DNA from: an uncultured Eubacterium sp. | GTDB lineage: Bacteria > Bacillota > Clostridia > Lachnospirales > Lachnospiraceae | Assembly: GCA_900552795.1 (NCBI GenBank) | Contig: USBB01000010.1 | Location: 1-64,000, forward strand | Length of the DNA: 64,000 bases | Direction of reading: 5' to 3' | Shown: positions 42,978 through 52,129 of the stretch, piece after piece | Layout: every line of letters starts with the position of its first letter | Numbering within the stretch: position 1 is the stretch's first letter | Notes under the pieces: generated by a model | What the model saw: the letters and a program-made list of their open reading frames with translations, nothing else | Databases searched by the model: none | Told to the model about the DNA's origin: nothing | Program-made: the position numbers and the translations under genes

Positions 42978-45140
42978 ATGAAAATTATTAAGAGGAGCGG
43001 CTCTGAAGTAACCTTTGATATTAAAAAGATTATGGCGGCTGTAGCAAAAGCAAACAATGAAGTGGTGCATAATGAACAGCTTTCTGATGAACAGATTGCA
43101 ATAATAGCACAGAATGTAGAACAAATCTGTGTTGAGATGAACAGGTCTTTAAGTGTTGAGGAAATTCAGGATTTAGTTGAAAATCAGATCATGAATCTGA
43201 GAGCATTTTCTGTTGCAAGAAAGTATATTACATACAGATATAAAAGGGCTTTGGTGCGTAAATCAAACTCAACTGATGAACAGATTTTAAGTCTGCTTGA
43301 GTGTAATAATGAGGAAGTTAAGCAGGAAAATTCAAATAAGAATCCTACAGTTAACAGTGTTCAGCGTGATTATATGGCAGGAGAGGTGAGCAAGGATATC
43401 ACAAAGAGACTTCTTTTGCCGCAGGATATAGTGGAAGCGCATGAGCAGGGACTTATACATTTTCACGATGCTGACTATTTTGCACAGCATATGCACAACT
43501 GCTGTCTTGTAAATCTTGATGATATGCTGCAGAACGGTACAGTAATCAGCGAGACTATGCTTGAAAAACCGCACAGCTTTTCAACAGCATGTAATATAGC
43601 AACACAGGCGATTGCACAGATAGCAAGCTCACAGTATGGCGGGCAGAGTATCAGTCTTACGCATCTTGCTCCGTTTGTGCAGATAAGCCGCGAAAAATTT
43701 ATACGTAAGGTTCGCGAAGAATTTGACAAAACAGGAATTGAATATACAGAGGAAAAGGTACGTGAGGTTGCTGAATTAAGAGTTCGTGAGGAAATCAAAA
43801 ACGGAGTTCAGATGATACAGTATCAGGTTATAACGCTTATGACAACGAACGGTCAGGCTCCGTTTGTGACAGTGTTTATGTATATAGACGAAGCTCCTGA
43901 AGGACAGTTGAGGGACGATTTGGCGCTTGTTATTGAGGAAGTTTTGCGTCAGAGAATACAGGGGGTAAAAAATGAGCAAGGCGTTTGGATAACACCTGCA
44001 TTCCCTAAGCTTATTTATGTTCTTGAGGAAGATAATATACGCGAGGGTTCAAAATACTGGGAACTTACAAAGCTTGCCGCACAGTGTACTGCAAAACGCA
44101 TGGTTCCTGATTATATTTCCGAAAAAATCATGAAAAAATTAAAAGAAGGAAACTGCTATCCGTGTATGGGATGCCGCTCTTTCCTTACAACATATAAAGA
44201 TGAAAATAATAAGTACAAGTTTTATGGAAGATTTAATCAGGGCGTAGTTACATTGAATCTTGTTGATGTCGCATGTTCTTCGGGAAAAGATGAATATAAA
44301 TTCTGGGAAATTCTTGATGAAAGACTTGAACTTTGTAAGAGAGCTCTTATGTGCAGACATTACAGATTAAAGGGAACACCGTCTGATGTTGCACCGATTT
44401 TGTGGCAGAACGGAGCACTTGCCAGACTTAAAAAAGGCGAGACGATAGATAAACTTCTTTATGGCGGATATTCAACAATTTCATTAGGATATGCCGGATT
44501 GTGCGAATGCACAAGATATATGAAAGGTGTATCGCATACTGAACCTGAGGGTACAGAATTTGCGCTTAAGCTTATGAGATATTTAAATGACACATGCAAA
44601 AGATGGGCTGCCGAGACTAATATTGATTTTTCTTTATATGGTACACCATTGGAATCTACAACATATAAGTTTTCAAAATGTCTGCAGAAACGTTTTGGAA
44701 AGATAGAGGGTGTTACAGATAAGAATTATATTACAAACAGTTATCATGTTCATGTGACAGAAAATATAAATGCATTTGATAAGCTTAAGTTTGAAGCCCA
44801 GTTCCAGGAGCTTTCTCCGGGTGGAGCCATAAGCTATGTTGAGGTTCCGGATATGGCAGATAATATTCCTGCTGTGCTTTCGGTTATGCAGTACATTTAT
44901 GAAAACATAATGTATGCAGAGCTTAACACAAAGAGTGATTATTGTCAGGAATGCGGATATACAGGGCAGATACAGATTGTGACAGATGAGGACGGCAAGC
45001 TTATCTGGGAGTGTCCAAACTGTGGCAACAGAAATCAGGATAAGATGAATGTTGCGAGAAGAACATGCGGATATATAGGCACACAGTTCTGGAATCAGGG
45101 ACGTACACAGGAAATCAAGGAAAGAGTGCTTCATTTATAA
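42978..45140 (+). CDS. nrdD: Anaerobic (class III) ribonucleoside-triphosphate reductase
   Basis: NrdD makes deoxyribonucleotides without oxygen through a glycyl radical. Residues 1-90 are an ATP-cone allosteric domain (KIIKRSGSEVTFDIKKI). Catalytic cysteines occur in HNCCLVNLDD and in the CYPCMGCRS region. Near the end are a zinc site (CQECGYTG and CPNCGNR) and the radical loop RRTCGYIGTQFW with Gly at about residue 703. Length is 720. The activase NrdG is not adjacent. It indicates anaerobic life. Confidence 0.95.
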   Translation: MKIIKRSGSEVTFDIKKIMAAVAKANNEVVHNEQLSDEQIAIIAQNVEQICVEMNRSLSVEEIQDLVENQIMNLRAFSVARKYITYRYKRALVRKSNSTDEQILSLLECNNEEVKQENSNKNPTVNSVQRDYMAGEVSKDITKRLLLPQDIVEAHEQGLIHFHDADYFAQHMHNCCLVNLDDMLQNGTVISETMLEKPHSFSTACNIATQAIAQIASSQYGGQSISLTHLAPFVQISREKFIRKVREEFDKTGIEYTEEKVREVAELRVREEIKNGVQMIQYQVITLMTTNGQAPFVTVFMYIDEAPEGQLRDDLALVIEEVLRQRIQGVKNEQGVWITPAFPKLIYVLEEDNIREGSKYWELTKLAAQCTAKRMVPDYISEKIMKKLKEGNCYPCMGCRSFLTTYKDENNKYKFYGRFNQGVVTLNLVDVACSSGKDEYKFWEILDERLELCKRALMCRHYRLKGTPSDVAPILWQNGALARLKKGETIDKLLYGGYSTISLGYAGLCECTRYMKGVSHTEPEGTEFALKLMRYLNDTCKRWAAETNIDFSLYGTPLESTTYKFSKCLQKRFGKIEGVTDKNYITNSYHVHVTENINAFDKLKFEAQFQELSPGGAISYVEVPDMADNIPAVLSVMQYIYENIMYAELNTKSDYCQECGYTGQIQIVTDEDGKLIWECPNCGNRNQDKMNVARRTCGYIGTQFWNQGRTQEIKERVLHL

Positions 45141-45220
45141 ATAATTGATTTGCTGTTGATAATTTTATATGATCTAAATATATTATAAAATGCTGTTTTA
45201 ATGGCGGAATGGAGAATAGA

Positions 45221-46528
45221 GTGACTTATACAACACAAATGGATGCGGCAAGAAAAGGCATTATCACAAATGAGATGGAAATTGTTGCTGCAAAGGAAAA
45301 TATGAATGTCGATAATCTTATGGAACTTATTGCTAAGGGACAGGTTATTATACCTGCAAATAAACTTCATCAGAGTCTTGACCCTAATGGTATCGGCGAT
45401 AAATTAAGAACAAAGATAAATGTAAATCTTGGTACTTCAAGAGATTGCATTGATATGGATATGGAGCTTGAAAAGGTTAATAATGCAGTTAAAATGGGCG
45501 CTGAGGCAATTATGGATTTAAGTTCGTTCGGAGATACAAGAAAATTCAGAAGAGAACTTACTGCAAAGTGTCCGGCTGTAATAGGTACGGTGCCGATATA
45601 TGATGCTGTTGTTTATTATCATAAACCATTAAAGGATATAACGACAGATGAGTGGATTGATATCGTAAGAATGCACGCACAGGACGGCGTTGATTTTATG
45701 ACAATCCATTGTGGTATAAATAAGTCTACTGCTCACAGGTTTAAAGAGGCAAAGAGACTTACAAATATTGTTTCAAGAGGCGGCTCAATCATATTTGCCT
45801 GGATGGAAATGACAGGTAAAGAAAATCCGTTTTATGAAAGGTATGATGAAATACTTGATATTTGCAGAGAATATGATGTCACAATGAGTCTTGGAGATGC
45901 ATGCAGACCAGGCTGTATAGATGATGCTACGGATATTTCGCAGATTGAAGAGCTTGTGACATTGGGAGAGCTTACAAGACGTGCGTGGGAAAAGGACGTT
46001 CAGGTTATGATAGAAGGACCGGGACACATGCCTTTAAATCAGATACAGGCAAATATGGAGATACAAAAGACCATATGTAAGGGAGCACCATTTTATGTGC
46101 TCGGACCTATTGTTACAGATATAGCGCCTGGGTATGACCATATAACAGCGGCAATAGGCGGAGCCATAGCTGCAACTTATGGAGCATCTTTCCTTTGTTA
46201 TGTAACTCCTGCTGAGCATTTGAGACTTCCTGATCTTAATGATGTAAAGGAAGGTATTATAGCATCAAAAATTGCGGCTCATGCGGCTGATATAGCAAAA
46301 GGAATTCCCGGGGCGTCAGATTGGGATACAAAAATGAGTACTGCGAGAAAGAAGCTTGATTGGGAAGAAATGTTCAAGCTTGCAATCGACCCTGAGAAAG
46401 CAAGAAGATACAGAGAATCAGCAAAGCCTGAAAAAGAGGATACATGTTCAATGTGCGGAAATTTCTGCGCGGTTAAGAATATGAACAGAATCCTTGACGG
46501 AGAAATTGTAAATATATTTGATGAATAA
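45221..46528 (+). CDS. thiC: Phosphomethylpyrimidine synthase
   Basis: ThiC converts aminoimidazole ribotide to HMP-P by radical SAM chemistry, the pyrimidine branch of thiamine synthesis. Typical blocks are [42 protein letters not shown] and [15 protein letters not shown]. The C-terminal cluster site is [11 protein letters not shown], with spacing CX2CX3C. The start is taken as GTG 45221, six bases after GGAGAATAGA's GGAG core, giving the usual [14 protein letters not shown]; an in-frame ATG lies within the ribosome site. Length is 435. No TPP riboswitch is visible in the 80-base leader. Confidence 0.93.
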   Translation: MTYTTQMDAARKGIITNEMEIVAAKENMNVDNLMELIAKGQVIIPANKLHQSLDPNGIGDKLRTKINVNLGTSRDCIDMDMELEKVNNAVKMGAEAIMDLSSFGDTRKFRRELTAKCPAVIGTVPIYDAVVYYHKPLKDITTDEWIDIVRMHAQDGVDFMTIHCGINKSTAHRFKEAKRLTNIVSRGGSIIFAWMEMTGKENPFYERYDEILDICREYDVTMSLGDACRPGCIDDATDISQIEELVTLGELTRRAWEKDVQVMIEGPGHMPLNQIQANMEIQKTICKGAPFYVLGPIVTDIAPGYDHITAAIGGAIAATYGASFLCYVTPAEHLRLPDLNDVKEGIIASKIAAHAADIAKGIPGASDWDTKMSTARKKLDWEEMFKLAIDPEKARRYRESAKPEKEDTCSMCGNFCAVKNMNRILDGEIVNIFDE

Positions 46529-46530
46529 AG

Positions 46531-46577
46531 AAAAAACCGGCTTCCGAAAGTAAAAACTAACGTGAAGCCGGTTTTTT
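46531..46577. terminator. Bidirectional terminator between thiC and the PAP2 gene
   Basis: AAAAAACCGGCTTC pairs with GAAGCCGGTTTTTT, a 14-bp arm, so it has T runs in both directions. Confidence 0.9.
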
Positions 46578-46600
46578 GTGTGATATGATTATAATCCCAT

Positions 46601-47254
46601 TTATGCGTCTGCTTTTGAACTGCTGTGCTTCTTATATTTAACTACATAAAGAAGAATATACATAATTGCCATAAGTATAAATGCTCCTATAACGTCCACG
46701 ATAGAGTGCTGTTTTAAGAACATAGTAGAAAGACAGATTAATGTGGCCAGAATAAAAGATGACCAAAGCAGAACGTGGTGATTTTTAAGTGCTTTGCATT
46801 TGTACAGTGCAATATGGACTGCGAGTGAATTATAAACGTGTATACTTGGAAAAACATTTGTTGATGTGTCGGTTGCATAAAGACCGGCTACTATGTTTCC
46901 AAAGATGTTGTCAGGTATATGTTCAGGGCGTAGTGTTATTGCGTTTGGATAAATCATGCATATTATCATACATATGCTCATGCCCCCTGCAAGAGAAATT
47001 GCAAATTTCAAAAATTCCGCGTTATCTGCTATAAAATACATTAAAATACAGGCACCGGCTACATAGAAAAACCACAATATATATGGTATAATAAAGTACT
47101 CACAGAAAGGAATGGCATAATCAATCTGTGTATTTAGAATGTGGATGCCGGGAGTATCCAGCGTTATAAAATGTTCAAGAGTAAAAAACCATGGGAGATA
47201 TATAAAAATATACAGAGCCCATAAAAGCCTCCAGCCTTTTTTCTTAAAATACAT
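46601..47254 (-). CDS. PAP2-superfamily membrane phosphatase
   Basis: 217 residues, six hydrophobic segments. The active-site motifs of the inositolphosphotransferase-like branch are NVFPSIHVYNSLAV (about residue 135) and STMFLKQHSIVDVIGA (about 180), with the two catalytic His. The first motif (KX6RP) of classical PAP2 proteins is not obvious; YPNAITLRPEHIP takes its place. It probably acts on a lipid phosphate such as undecaprenyl pyrophosphate or phosphatidate. Ribosome site: AATGGAG. Confidence 0.8.
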   Translation of the reverse strand: MYFKKKGWRLLWALYIFIYLPWFFTLEHFITLDTPGIHILNTQIDYAIPFCEYFIIPYILWFFYVAGACILMYFIADNAEFLKFAISLAGGMSICMIICMIYPNAITLRPEHIPDNIFGNIVAGLYATDTSTNVFPSIHVYNSLAVHIALYKCKALKNHHVLLWSSFILATLICLSTMFLKQHSIVDVIGAFILMAIMYILLYVVKYKKHSSSKADA

Positions 47255-47337
47255 AAAAACTCCATTTCTGCAAAAAGATTTTGCGTGTTAAATGTTTTTG
47301 AGATGTTAGCTGCGCAAGGCAGATAACTCTGCTTTGA

Positions 47338-47384
47338 ATCGCACAAAGTGCGATTATTATACCATTTACCTCTAATAATTGCAA
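47338..47384 (-). promoter_or_regulatory. Promoter of the PAP2 gene with palindrome at the start
   Basis: On the minus strand TTGCAA (47384-47379), 17 bases and TATAAT (47361-47356) with an upstream TGG. The palindrome ATCGCAC-TTT-GTGCGAT (47354-47338) begins one base after the -10. The same arrangement with a paired base change is found before glnS. Confidence 0.65.
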
Positions 47385-47395
47385 TAATAAAGGAA

Positions 47396-47445
47396 TTGCG
47401 AAAAATAAATATTTGTAGTATAATATTTTACTGGTTTATTATACT
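47396..47445 (+). promoter_or_regulatory. Promoter of the ABC-type operon
   Basis: TTGCGA (47396-47401), a 17-base spacer and TATAAT (47419-47424). The -10 lies in the left half of an 8-bp dyad AGTATAAT/ATTATACT (47417-47424, 47438-47445). Confidence 0.6.
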
Positions 47446-47463
47446 GCGGAATGGGGATTTTTT

Positions 47464-48138
47464 ATGTTACAGTTAAGTCATGTAAAGAAGTTATATAACA
47501 AAACTGAAGTTTTTTCTGATGTCGATTTTACATTTGAGACAGGAAGGCTGTATCCTGTGCTTGGGGGATTAGGTTCCGGAAGAACAACGCTTTTGGAATG
47601 TATTTGTGAAGATATGCCTATAGACGGCGGACAGATACGAATGGATGTAAATGAGGATATTGGATATGCCGCAAAACAGAGTGTGCTTCCTTTGTATGTA
47701 ACAGGATATGAATTTATAAAATTTTTATGTGAATTGAAGAAAAAGTCAAAAGAGCCTGATTATTACCTTGAAAGAGTAGCGATGAGTGAAGAGTCTATGA
47801 ATAAGCTTATCTGCGATTACAATTTTGAAGAAAAAAAGCGTCTGCAGCTTGCAGCATTTTTAGTTCAAAAGCCTTACGTTATGCTTTTTGATGAACCTGT
47901 TGATTACTGCAGTCAGGAATTTATTGACACTTTTATAGATGTGCTTGAAGAAGAAAAGGATAGGCATATTATTATTGTGACCACGGCGCTTTTGGATATT
48001 GCGACGCATGTTGCAGACGATATTTTGGTTCTCAGCAACGGTGAGATTAATGAGGTTACAAAAGAGATGCTTGAAATAACTGAAATTAAGCATGCTATTT
48101 TAGATATTTTGGGAGAAGAAGAAAATGATATTCTTTAA
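47464..48138 (+). CDS. ABC-type ATP-binding protein with degenerate Walker A
   Basis: 224 residues. The fold is that of an ABC ATPase, but Walker A reads LGSGRTTLLE with Arg in place of the invariant Lys (about residue 38), and the signature region is YNFEEKKRLQLAAF with no SGGQ. Walker B, VMLFDEPVD, is present and the switch His is replaced (IVTTALLDIA). It may bind but not hydrolyse ATP well. It overlaps the following membrane gene by 14 bases and so probably acts with it. Confidence 0.75.
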   Translation: MLQLSHVKKLYNKTEVFSDVDFTFETGRLYPVLGGLGSGRTTLLECICEDMPIDGGQIRMDVNEDIGYAAKQSVLPLYVTGYEFIKFLCELKKKSKEPDYYLERVAMSEESMNKLICDYNFEEKKRLQLAAFLVQKPYVMLFDEPVDYCSQEFIDTFIDVLEEEKDRHIIIVTTALLDIATHVADDILVLSNGEINEVTKEMLEITEIKHAILDILGEEENDIL

Positions 48139-48943
48139 AAAAATGTTCGCAGAAAAGATACTGCGATTTCATGAGGGAACTAACAGATTTCTAAGAATGT
48201 TAATGAAAATTCCCGTTTTAGGCAATCTGATAAGTACACAGATTTTTGATAAGAAGAATAATGGCGTGCGTACTGCTGTAGGTGTTGTTGCACAGTTAGG
48301 TGTTACTTTATATGAATTTTTAAGAAAATATATGTATGTGCTGGTGTTTATATATTTACCATTTTTGATAATTGCGGATATATGTCCTTTGATAGGACTT
48401 CACCAGGAGCTTACGATTATTTTTATGTTTTTCTTTTTGTCGACATTATGCGGCAGTCTTGCGAATACGACGGTTCTTGCCATGGGCGACAGGGAATATT
48501 TGGTTGTAAGGGTTATGCTGGTGACGCCTTATCTTAGCTTTTTAGGCAATATCATATACAAAATGATATCAGATTTTATATATTTTACTATTATATTAAG
48601 TTTATTTGGCGTATCATTTTTTAACAGTCTTGTACTTAGCTTTGTTACAATGTGCGCAAGGCCTATTGGTGAGATGCTTACGATATTGATATACGATAAT
48701 TTTAAGTTGCTTTATAACAGCAGGAGCGCATATAACGGTTCCATCATGGCATTGAGTATTTTGCTGGCATACGGCATACCCTTAATAAACAGAAGAATAA
48801 GCCATGAATGGATTACAGTTGTACATCCTGTATTTGCATTTGTTATGCTTCTTTTTGGAGCAGGTGCAATGTACTTTTTGTGGTGGTATAAGCATTATCG
48901 CAAGATAATGAGAGTAGCCATGCATATTAAGAGTGAGGTTTAA
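48125..48943 (+). CDS. Membrane protein partner of the degenerate ABC ATPase
   Basis: 272 residues with about six hydrophobic segments between residues 72 and 262. The first 60 residues are polar and amphipathic. GDREYLVVRVMLVTPY resembles the cytoplasmic loop of large ABC-2 export permeases, but those usually have 500 or more residues, so this is a half-size form. I do not recognise a named family. It is translationally coupled to the ATPase gene. Confidence 0.6.
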   Translation: MIFFKKMFAEKILRFHEGTNRFLRMLMKIPVLGNLISTQIFDKKNNGVRTAVGVVAQLGVTLYEFLRKYMYVLVFIYLPFLIIADICPLIGLHQELTIIFMFFFLSTLCGSLANTTVLAMGDREYLVVRVMLVTPYLSFLGNIIYKMISDFIYFTIILSLFGVSFFNSLVLSFVTMCARPIGEMLTILIYDNFKLLYNSRSAYNGSIMALSILLAYGIPLINRRISHEWITVVHPVFAFVMLLFGAGAMYFLWWYKHYRKIMRVAMHIKSEV

Positions 48944-49016
48944 TATAAACGATTTTTGCATCATTTGAAAAGAACAGCGGATAAGCTAAACAAATGCGTC
49001 AGAATGGAGATTAATT

Positions 49017-50435
49017 ATGAAGATAGGTAAAAAAACAGGAAGAATAATGGGCAGAATTGCTGTTTTGATATTTACGCTTCTCGTCGCATTTATTGTGATG
49101 TATTCGGGATTTATCAATAAAAAGGCAGGAATGATAGAACTCAAATCGAGATATACATTTACTGTCGATATTGATTATATGGGAAATGTTCTTAATGAAG
49201 GTGACGATGCTGAAAATCAGACAATCAAAAATCTTTCAGTCAGTAAAATCGGAGATATATGGATAAAGGAATTTACCGAGCAATTTTCACAAAAGTATCT
49301 TCCGCGCTCAAAAACTCTTAAAAAAGTTAAAATAGATGAGACAACTACGCTTGATGATAATGAGAAAATAGTTTTAATCAGTTTTTCGGCAAAAGTAGCA
49401 GATTCATCATCAGAATATTTTTATCCTTGGGGCGGCGTGCTTGATGATGGAAGACTGAAATGTGAATGGGTAGTGAAGTTTAGTATAGACGACCATTATG
49501 ACGGAACAGCAACTATTCATGTAGCAGATATGTTTACACCGGAGGAATACGGGATTGCAAGATACAATGAAAGTCTTAAGGAAAATGTAACAGACAGCGT
49601 AAATGGTAAAACGAATGATGATACTGCACTTGCAAGATATGAGATAATAAATTCTATACTGAGTGTGACATATGATGGCGGAGAAACTTATATAACGGTT
49701 CCTGTTGATATTCATAATCTTCTTATGCAGGAGGATAGCAGCACCATCTTAAAGTCTGATTCATATAAAGTAAGTACTACTATGACAGCATTTATGTATG
49801 GCGGAAAAATTTCCAATGGTAAAGAGATGCCGGTGACAATAATATATTCAAATGATATGGGCAAGAACTGGTTTACATGTGAAATTGCAGAAATATATAC
49901 AGCAGACTATTATTATGTCGAGTTTTTTGATGAAAAATCGGGTGTGGTTGTTGCAGGCTACGACAGGTTTGACAGTCAGCAGACTTCAAAAATATATGTG
50001 ACATCTGATGGTGGTGAGACCTGGTCGGATGCAGGTACAGGGCCTACAAATAACATTATAAAAGGTGTTAAGTATATAGATGAAGATAACGGATTTTTCT
50101 GCTATGACTATGTTGAGGGAATGGATAGTAATCTTTATATGACAAAAGACGGCGGCAAAACATTTTCAAAGATATTATTGGAGGAGCAGGAGCTTGACAG
50201 TACGGCTGCTAATGGAACAGAAAGTGACGGTCAGACAGGAACGGAAAAGCTTACGTGGAGCGATGTATATAAAGAAGCGCTTGTTCCATTTTATGAAGAT
50301 AACGGAAAGCTGATTGTGTATCTTACACAGGGGAGTGACGGTACATATAACAGCGGAAAGACTGCAGCTAAATATGAGTCCGATGATAAAGGTGTAACCT
50401 GGAAATATGTTGGACAGTACGAGTTGAATTTGTAG
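49017..50435 (+). CDS. Membrane-anchored protein with BNR/Asp-box repeats
   Basis: 472 residues. One N-terminal helix (residues 14-33) anchors a large outer domain. Asp-box motifs S/T-x-D-x-G-x-T-W recur: YSNDMGKNW, TSDGGETWS, TKDGGKTFS and SDDKGVTWK, as in sialidases and other beta-propellers. No sialidase catalytic Arg/FRIP motif is evident, so an enzyme activity is not claimed. It follows the ABC-type pair by 73 bases and may be an exported companion or sensor. Confidence 0.75.
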   Translation: MKIGKKTGRIMGRIAVLIFTLLVAFIVMYSGFINKKAGMIELKSRYTFTVDIDYMGNVLNEGDDAENQTIKNLSVSKIGDIWIKEFTEQFSQKYLPRSKTLKKVKIDETTTLDDNEKIVLISFSAKVADSSSEYFYPWGGVLDDGRLKCEWVVKFSIDDHYDGTATIHVADMFTPEEYGIARYNESLKENVTDSVNGKTNDDTALARYEIINSILSVTYDGGETYITVPVDIHNLLMQEDSSTILKSDSYKVSTTMTAFMYGGKISNGKEMPVTIIYSNDMGKNWFTCEIAEIYTADYYYVEFFDEKSGVVVAGYDRFDSQQTSKIYVTSDGGETWSDAGTGPTNNIIKGVKYIDEDNGFFCYDYVEGMDSNLYMTKDGGKTFSKILLEEQELDSTAANGTESDGQTGTEKLTWSDVYKEALVPFYEDNGKLIVYLTQGSDGTYNSGKTAAKYESDDKGVTWKYVGQYELNL

Positions 50436-50518
50436 AACTGCTTTATTAAAGTTGATAAAGAGAGGCTTTTGTGGTATCATAATAAAAGCAAAAAAATGTA
50501 ACCGGGAAGGATTTTTCT

Positions 50519-51478
50519 ATGAACACAAGAAGAGCACAAGACATATTAAGACATATTACAAAGGATGAAGATTACGGTATTGCGGCATTTGAGAAATTAT
50601 CTCTTACAGACAGTATTTATGTGGTAAACAGGATGTTGCCTGAATGTATAAAAAAAGCTGTCTATGAAAATAACGATAATGACGCCGGATATTTTTCAAA
50701 GATTTTAGAATTATACAGACCATTGACTATAAATAAGATTAATGCTGCTGAACACCTTTGGGTTGTATACAGTAACCTCACGGGATATCCATATTATGTT
50801 GATGGTGATTTAATGGTGGCATACGATTTTACTGCATGTCAGAATATAGAAAGACAGCTTTGTAATGCAGGTTATGATGCTACATTCGGAGTTGTAGATA
50901 ATGCAGGTTTTAAGAGTGAGATTGCACATATGTACCGCAATGGATACAGAAATATAAAGTTTACAGACGGCAAAGGCGAGCCTTTTGAAGTAGCAAGAGA
51001 AGAATTTTATTCTTATGAAGAGTTTTTCGATGATAAATATATCACAAATCCCGCACTTGAGGCCGGTATGATAGATTTCTTACAGGAGTACAGAAAAAAA
51101 GCGGCGATTGACGGAAGAGAAGAGATGCTTAAAAGGCGTGAAGATAAGATGTTTGAGGCAATGGTTAATTCAGAATTTATGATACCATGCGTAAAGGAGG
51201 AAAAGGAGGAGGAGATAGAGATATCTCATCCGTTTATAGACCTTTCAGATCGTGCCACATCTAAGGACGGAGGTCAGGTAATTGCAGTTCCTGCATTTAC
51301 TGATGGTTTTGAACTTGAGAAGTGTTATAAGGGACATTATGAGACAATGCTTTATCAGTTTAAGGAACTTGTAAGCCTTGTGGATGAGCTTGGGGCATCA
51401 GGTGTTATTATAAACTGCCTCGGCGTTAGTTATTATATGGATAGGGATATATTAAAGAAAGTTTCACTCAGAGCATAA
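50519..51478 (+). CDS. Cytoplasmic protein with SseB-like C-terminal part
   Basis: 319 residues, no membrane helix. The first 200 residues are of unknown type (NAAEHLWVVYSNLTGYPYYV). The last 70 residues (QVIAVPAFTDGFELEKCY and GASGVIINCLGVSYYM) resemble the SseB N-terminal domain. Start follows GGGAAGG. Function unknown. A terminator follows. Confidence 0.6.
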   Translation: MNTRRAQDILRHITKDEDYGIAAFEKLSLTDSIYVVNRMLPECIKKAVYENNDNDAGYFSKILELYRPLTINKINAAEHLWVVYSNLTGYPYYVDGDLMVAYDFTACQNIERQLCNAGYDATFGVVDNAGFKSEIAHMYRNGYRNIKFTDGKGEPFEVAREEFYSYEEFFDDKYITNPALEAGMIDFLQEYRKKAAIDGREEMLKRREDKMFEAMVNSEFMIPCVKEEKEEEIEISHPFIDLSDRATSKDGGQVIAVPAFTDGFELEKCYKGHYETMLYQFKELVSLVDELGASGVIINCLGVSYYMDRDILKKVSLRA

Positions 51479-51519
51479 GCAGGCTGTGTATTTTAATAAT
51501 TATAATAAATGTAATTTAA

Positions 51520-51560
51520 GCAGACATCGGTTTTGTTTTCCGGTGTCTGCTTGATTTTTT
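51520..51560 (+). terminator. Intrinsic terminator after the SseB-like gene
   Basis: GCAGACATCGG pairs with CCGGTGTCTGC, then TTGATTTTTT. Element copy C starts 11 bases behind it. Confidence 0.85.
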
Positions 51561-51570
51561 ACTTTATAGG

Positions 51571-51761
51571 ATTACAGTGTCAAAAGGTCTTGAGCCCACT
51601 TGTGCTTGCACAATAGTGGGGGAATGACCTTGGGACACGCCCAAAATGAGCATAAAAGTGGAGCGTAAGCTTCACGATATGCGAATGTTGGGTAGGATTG
51701 TGGGAGTGCGAAGCACGAAACAATCCGTGTAATCAAAATTAGGGTGTTTTGACACCCTAAT
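51571..51761 (+). repeat. 191-bp dispersed element, copy C (type copy)
   Basis: Begins ATTACAGTGTCAAAAGGTC and ends GACACCCTAAT; the ends are imperfect inverted repeats. It is flanked by a perfect 9-bp direct repeat, CTTTATAGG (51562-51570 and 51762-51770). Hairpins: 51584-51631 (AAGGTC/GACCTT, inside it CCCACT/AGTGGG and TGTGC/GCACA), 51658-51675 (GTGGAGC/GCTTCAC), 51695-51726 (GGATTGT/ACAATCC with GTGC-GAA-GCAC inside), and a terminal 10-bp stem ATTAGGGTGT/ACACCCTAAT (51738-51761). The core is identical to copy D. No gene is encoded. Confidence 0.9.
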
Positions 51762-51763
51762 CT

Positions 51764-52084
51764 TTATAGGAAATCCTGTCTGCATGGATTAAATACATCG
51801 ACAAGTATACCATCCTCAAGAGCAGTTACTCCATGAACTGCATTTGATGGCATATATACGCTGTCGCCCTGCTTAACAATCTTTGTTTCGCCATCAATTG
51901 TAAATTCAAAGCTGCCTTTTGCTATGTAAGTAATCTGTAAATGCTCGTGTTTGTGGAAGTTACCCTGTGCACCTTTCTTAAATGTGATTTCACACATCAT
52001 TAATTCATCAGAATAGCACAGTATTTTACGTGTCACTCCCGGTTCACAATCTGTTGCTGTCACTTCGCTGTTAAATTTAAACAT
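51764..52084 (-). CDS. kdgF: KdgF-type cupin of uronate metabolism
   Basis: 106-residue single cupin. HKHEHLQITYIAKGSFEFTI holds the metal-binding His residues of cupin motif 1, GDSVYMPSNAVHGV those of motif 2, and the C-terminal VDVFNPCRQDFL matches the usual DVFxPxREDFL end of KdgF. KdgF converts unsaturated uronates from pectin or alginate to linear ketouronates. The flanking duplication of element copy C supplies bases of its TAA stop, so the insertion left the protein intact. Start follows GGAGGT. Confidence 0.82.
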   Translation of the reverse strand: MFKFNSEVTATDCEPGVTRKILCYSDELMMCEITFKKGAQGNFHKHEHLQITYIAKGSFEFTIDGETKIVKQGDSVYMPSNAVHGVTALEDGILVDVFNPCRQDFL

Positions 52085-52129
52085 GATTATACCTCCGTTT
52101 TTAAATTAGTTTGATTGGTAAAAAGCATT

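Noticed and set aside
44673..45134. 153-residue minus-strand frame
   Set aside because: It lies within the conserved C-terminal part of nrdD.
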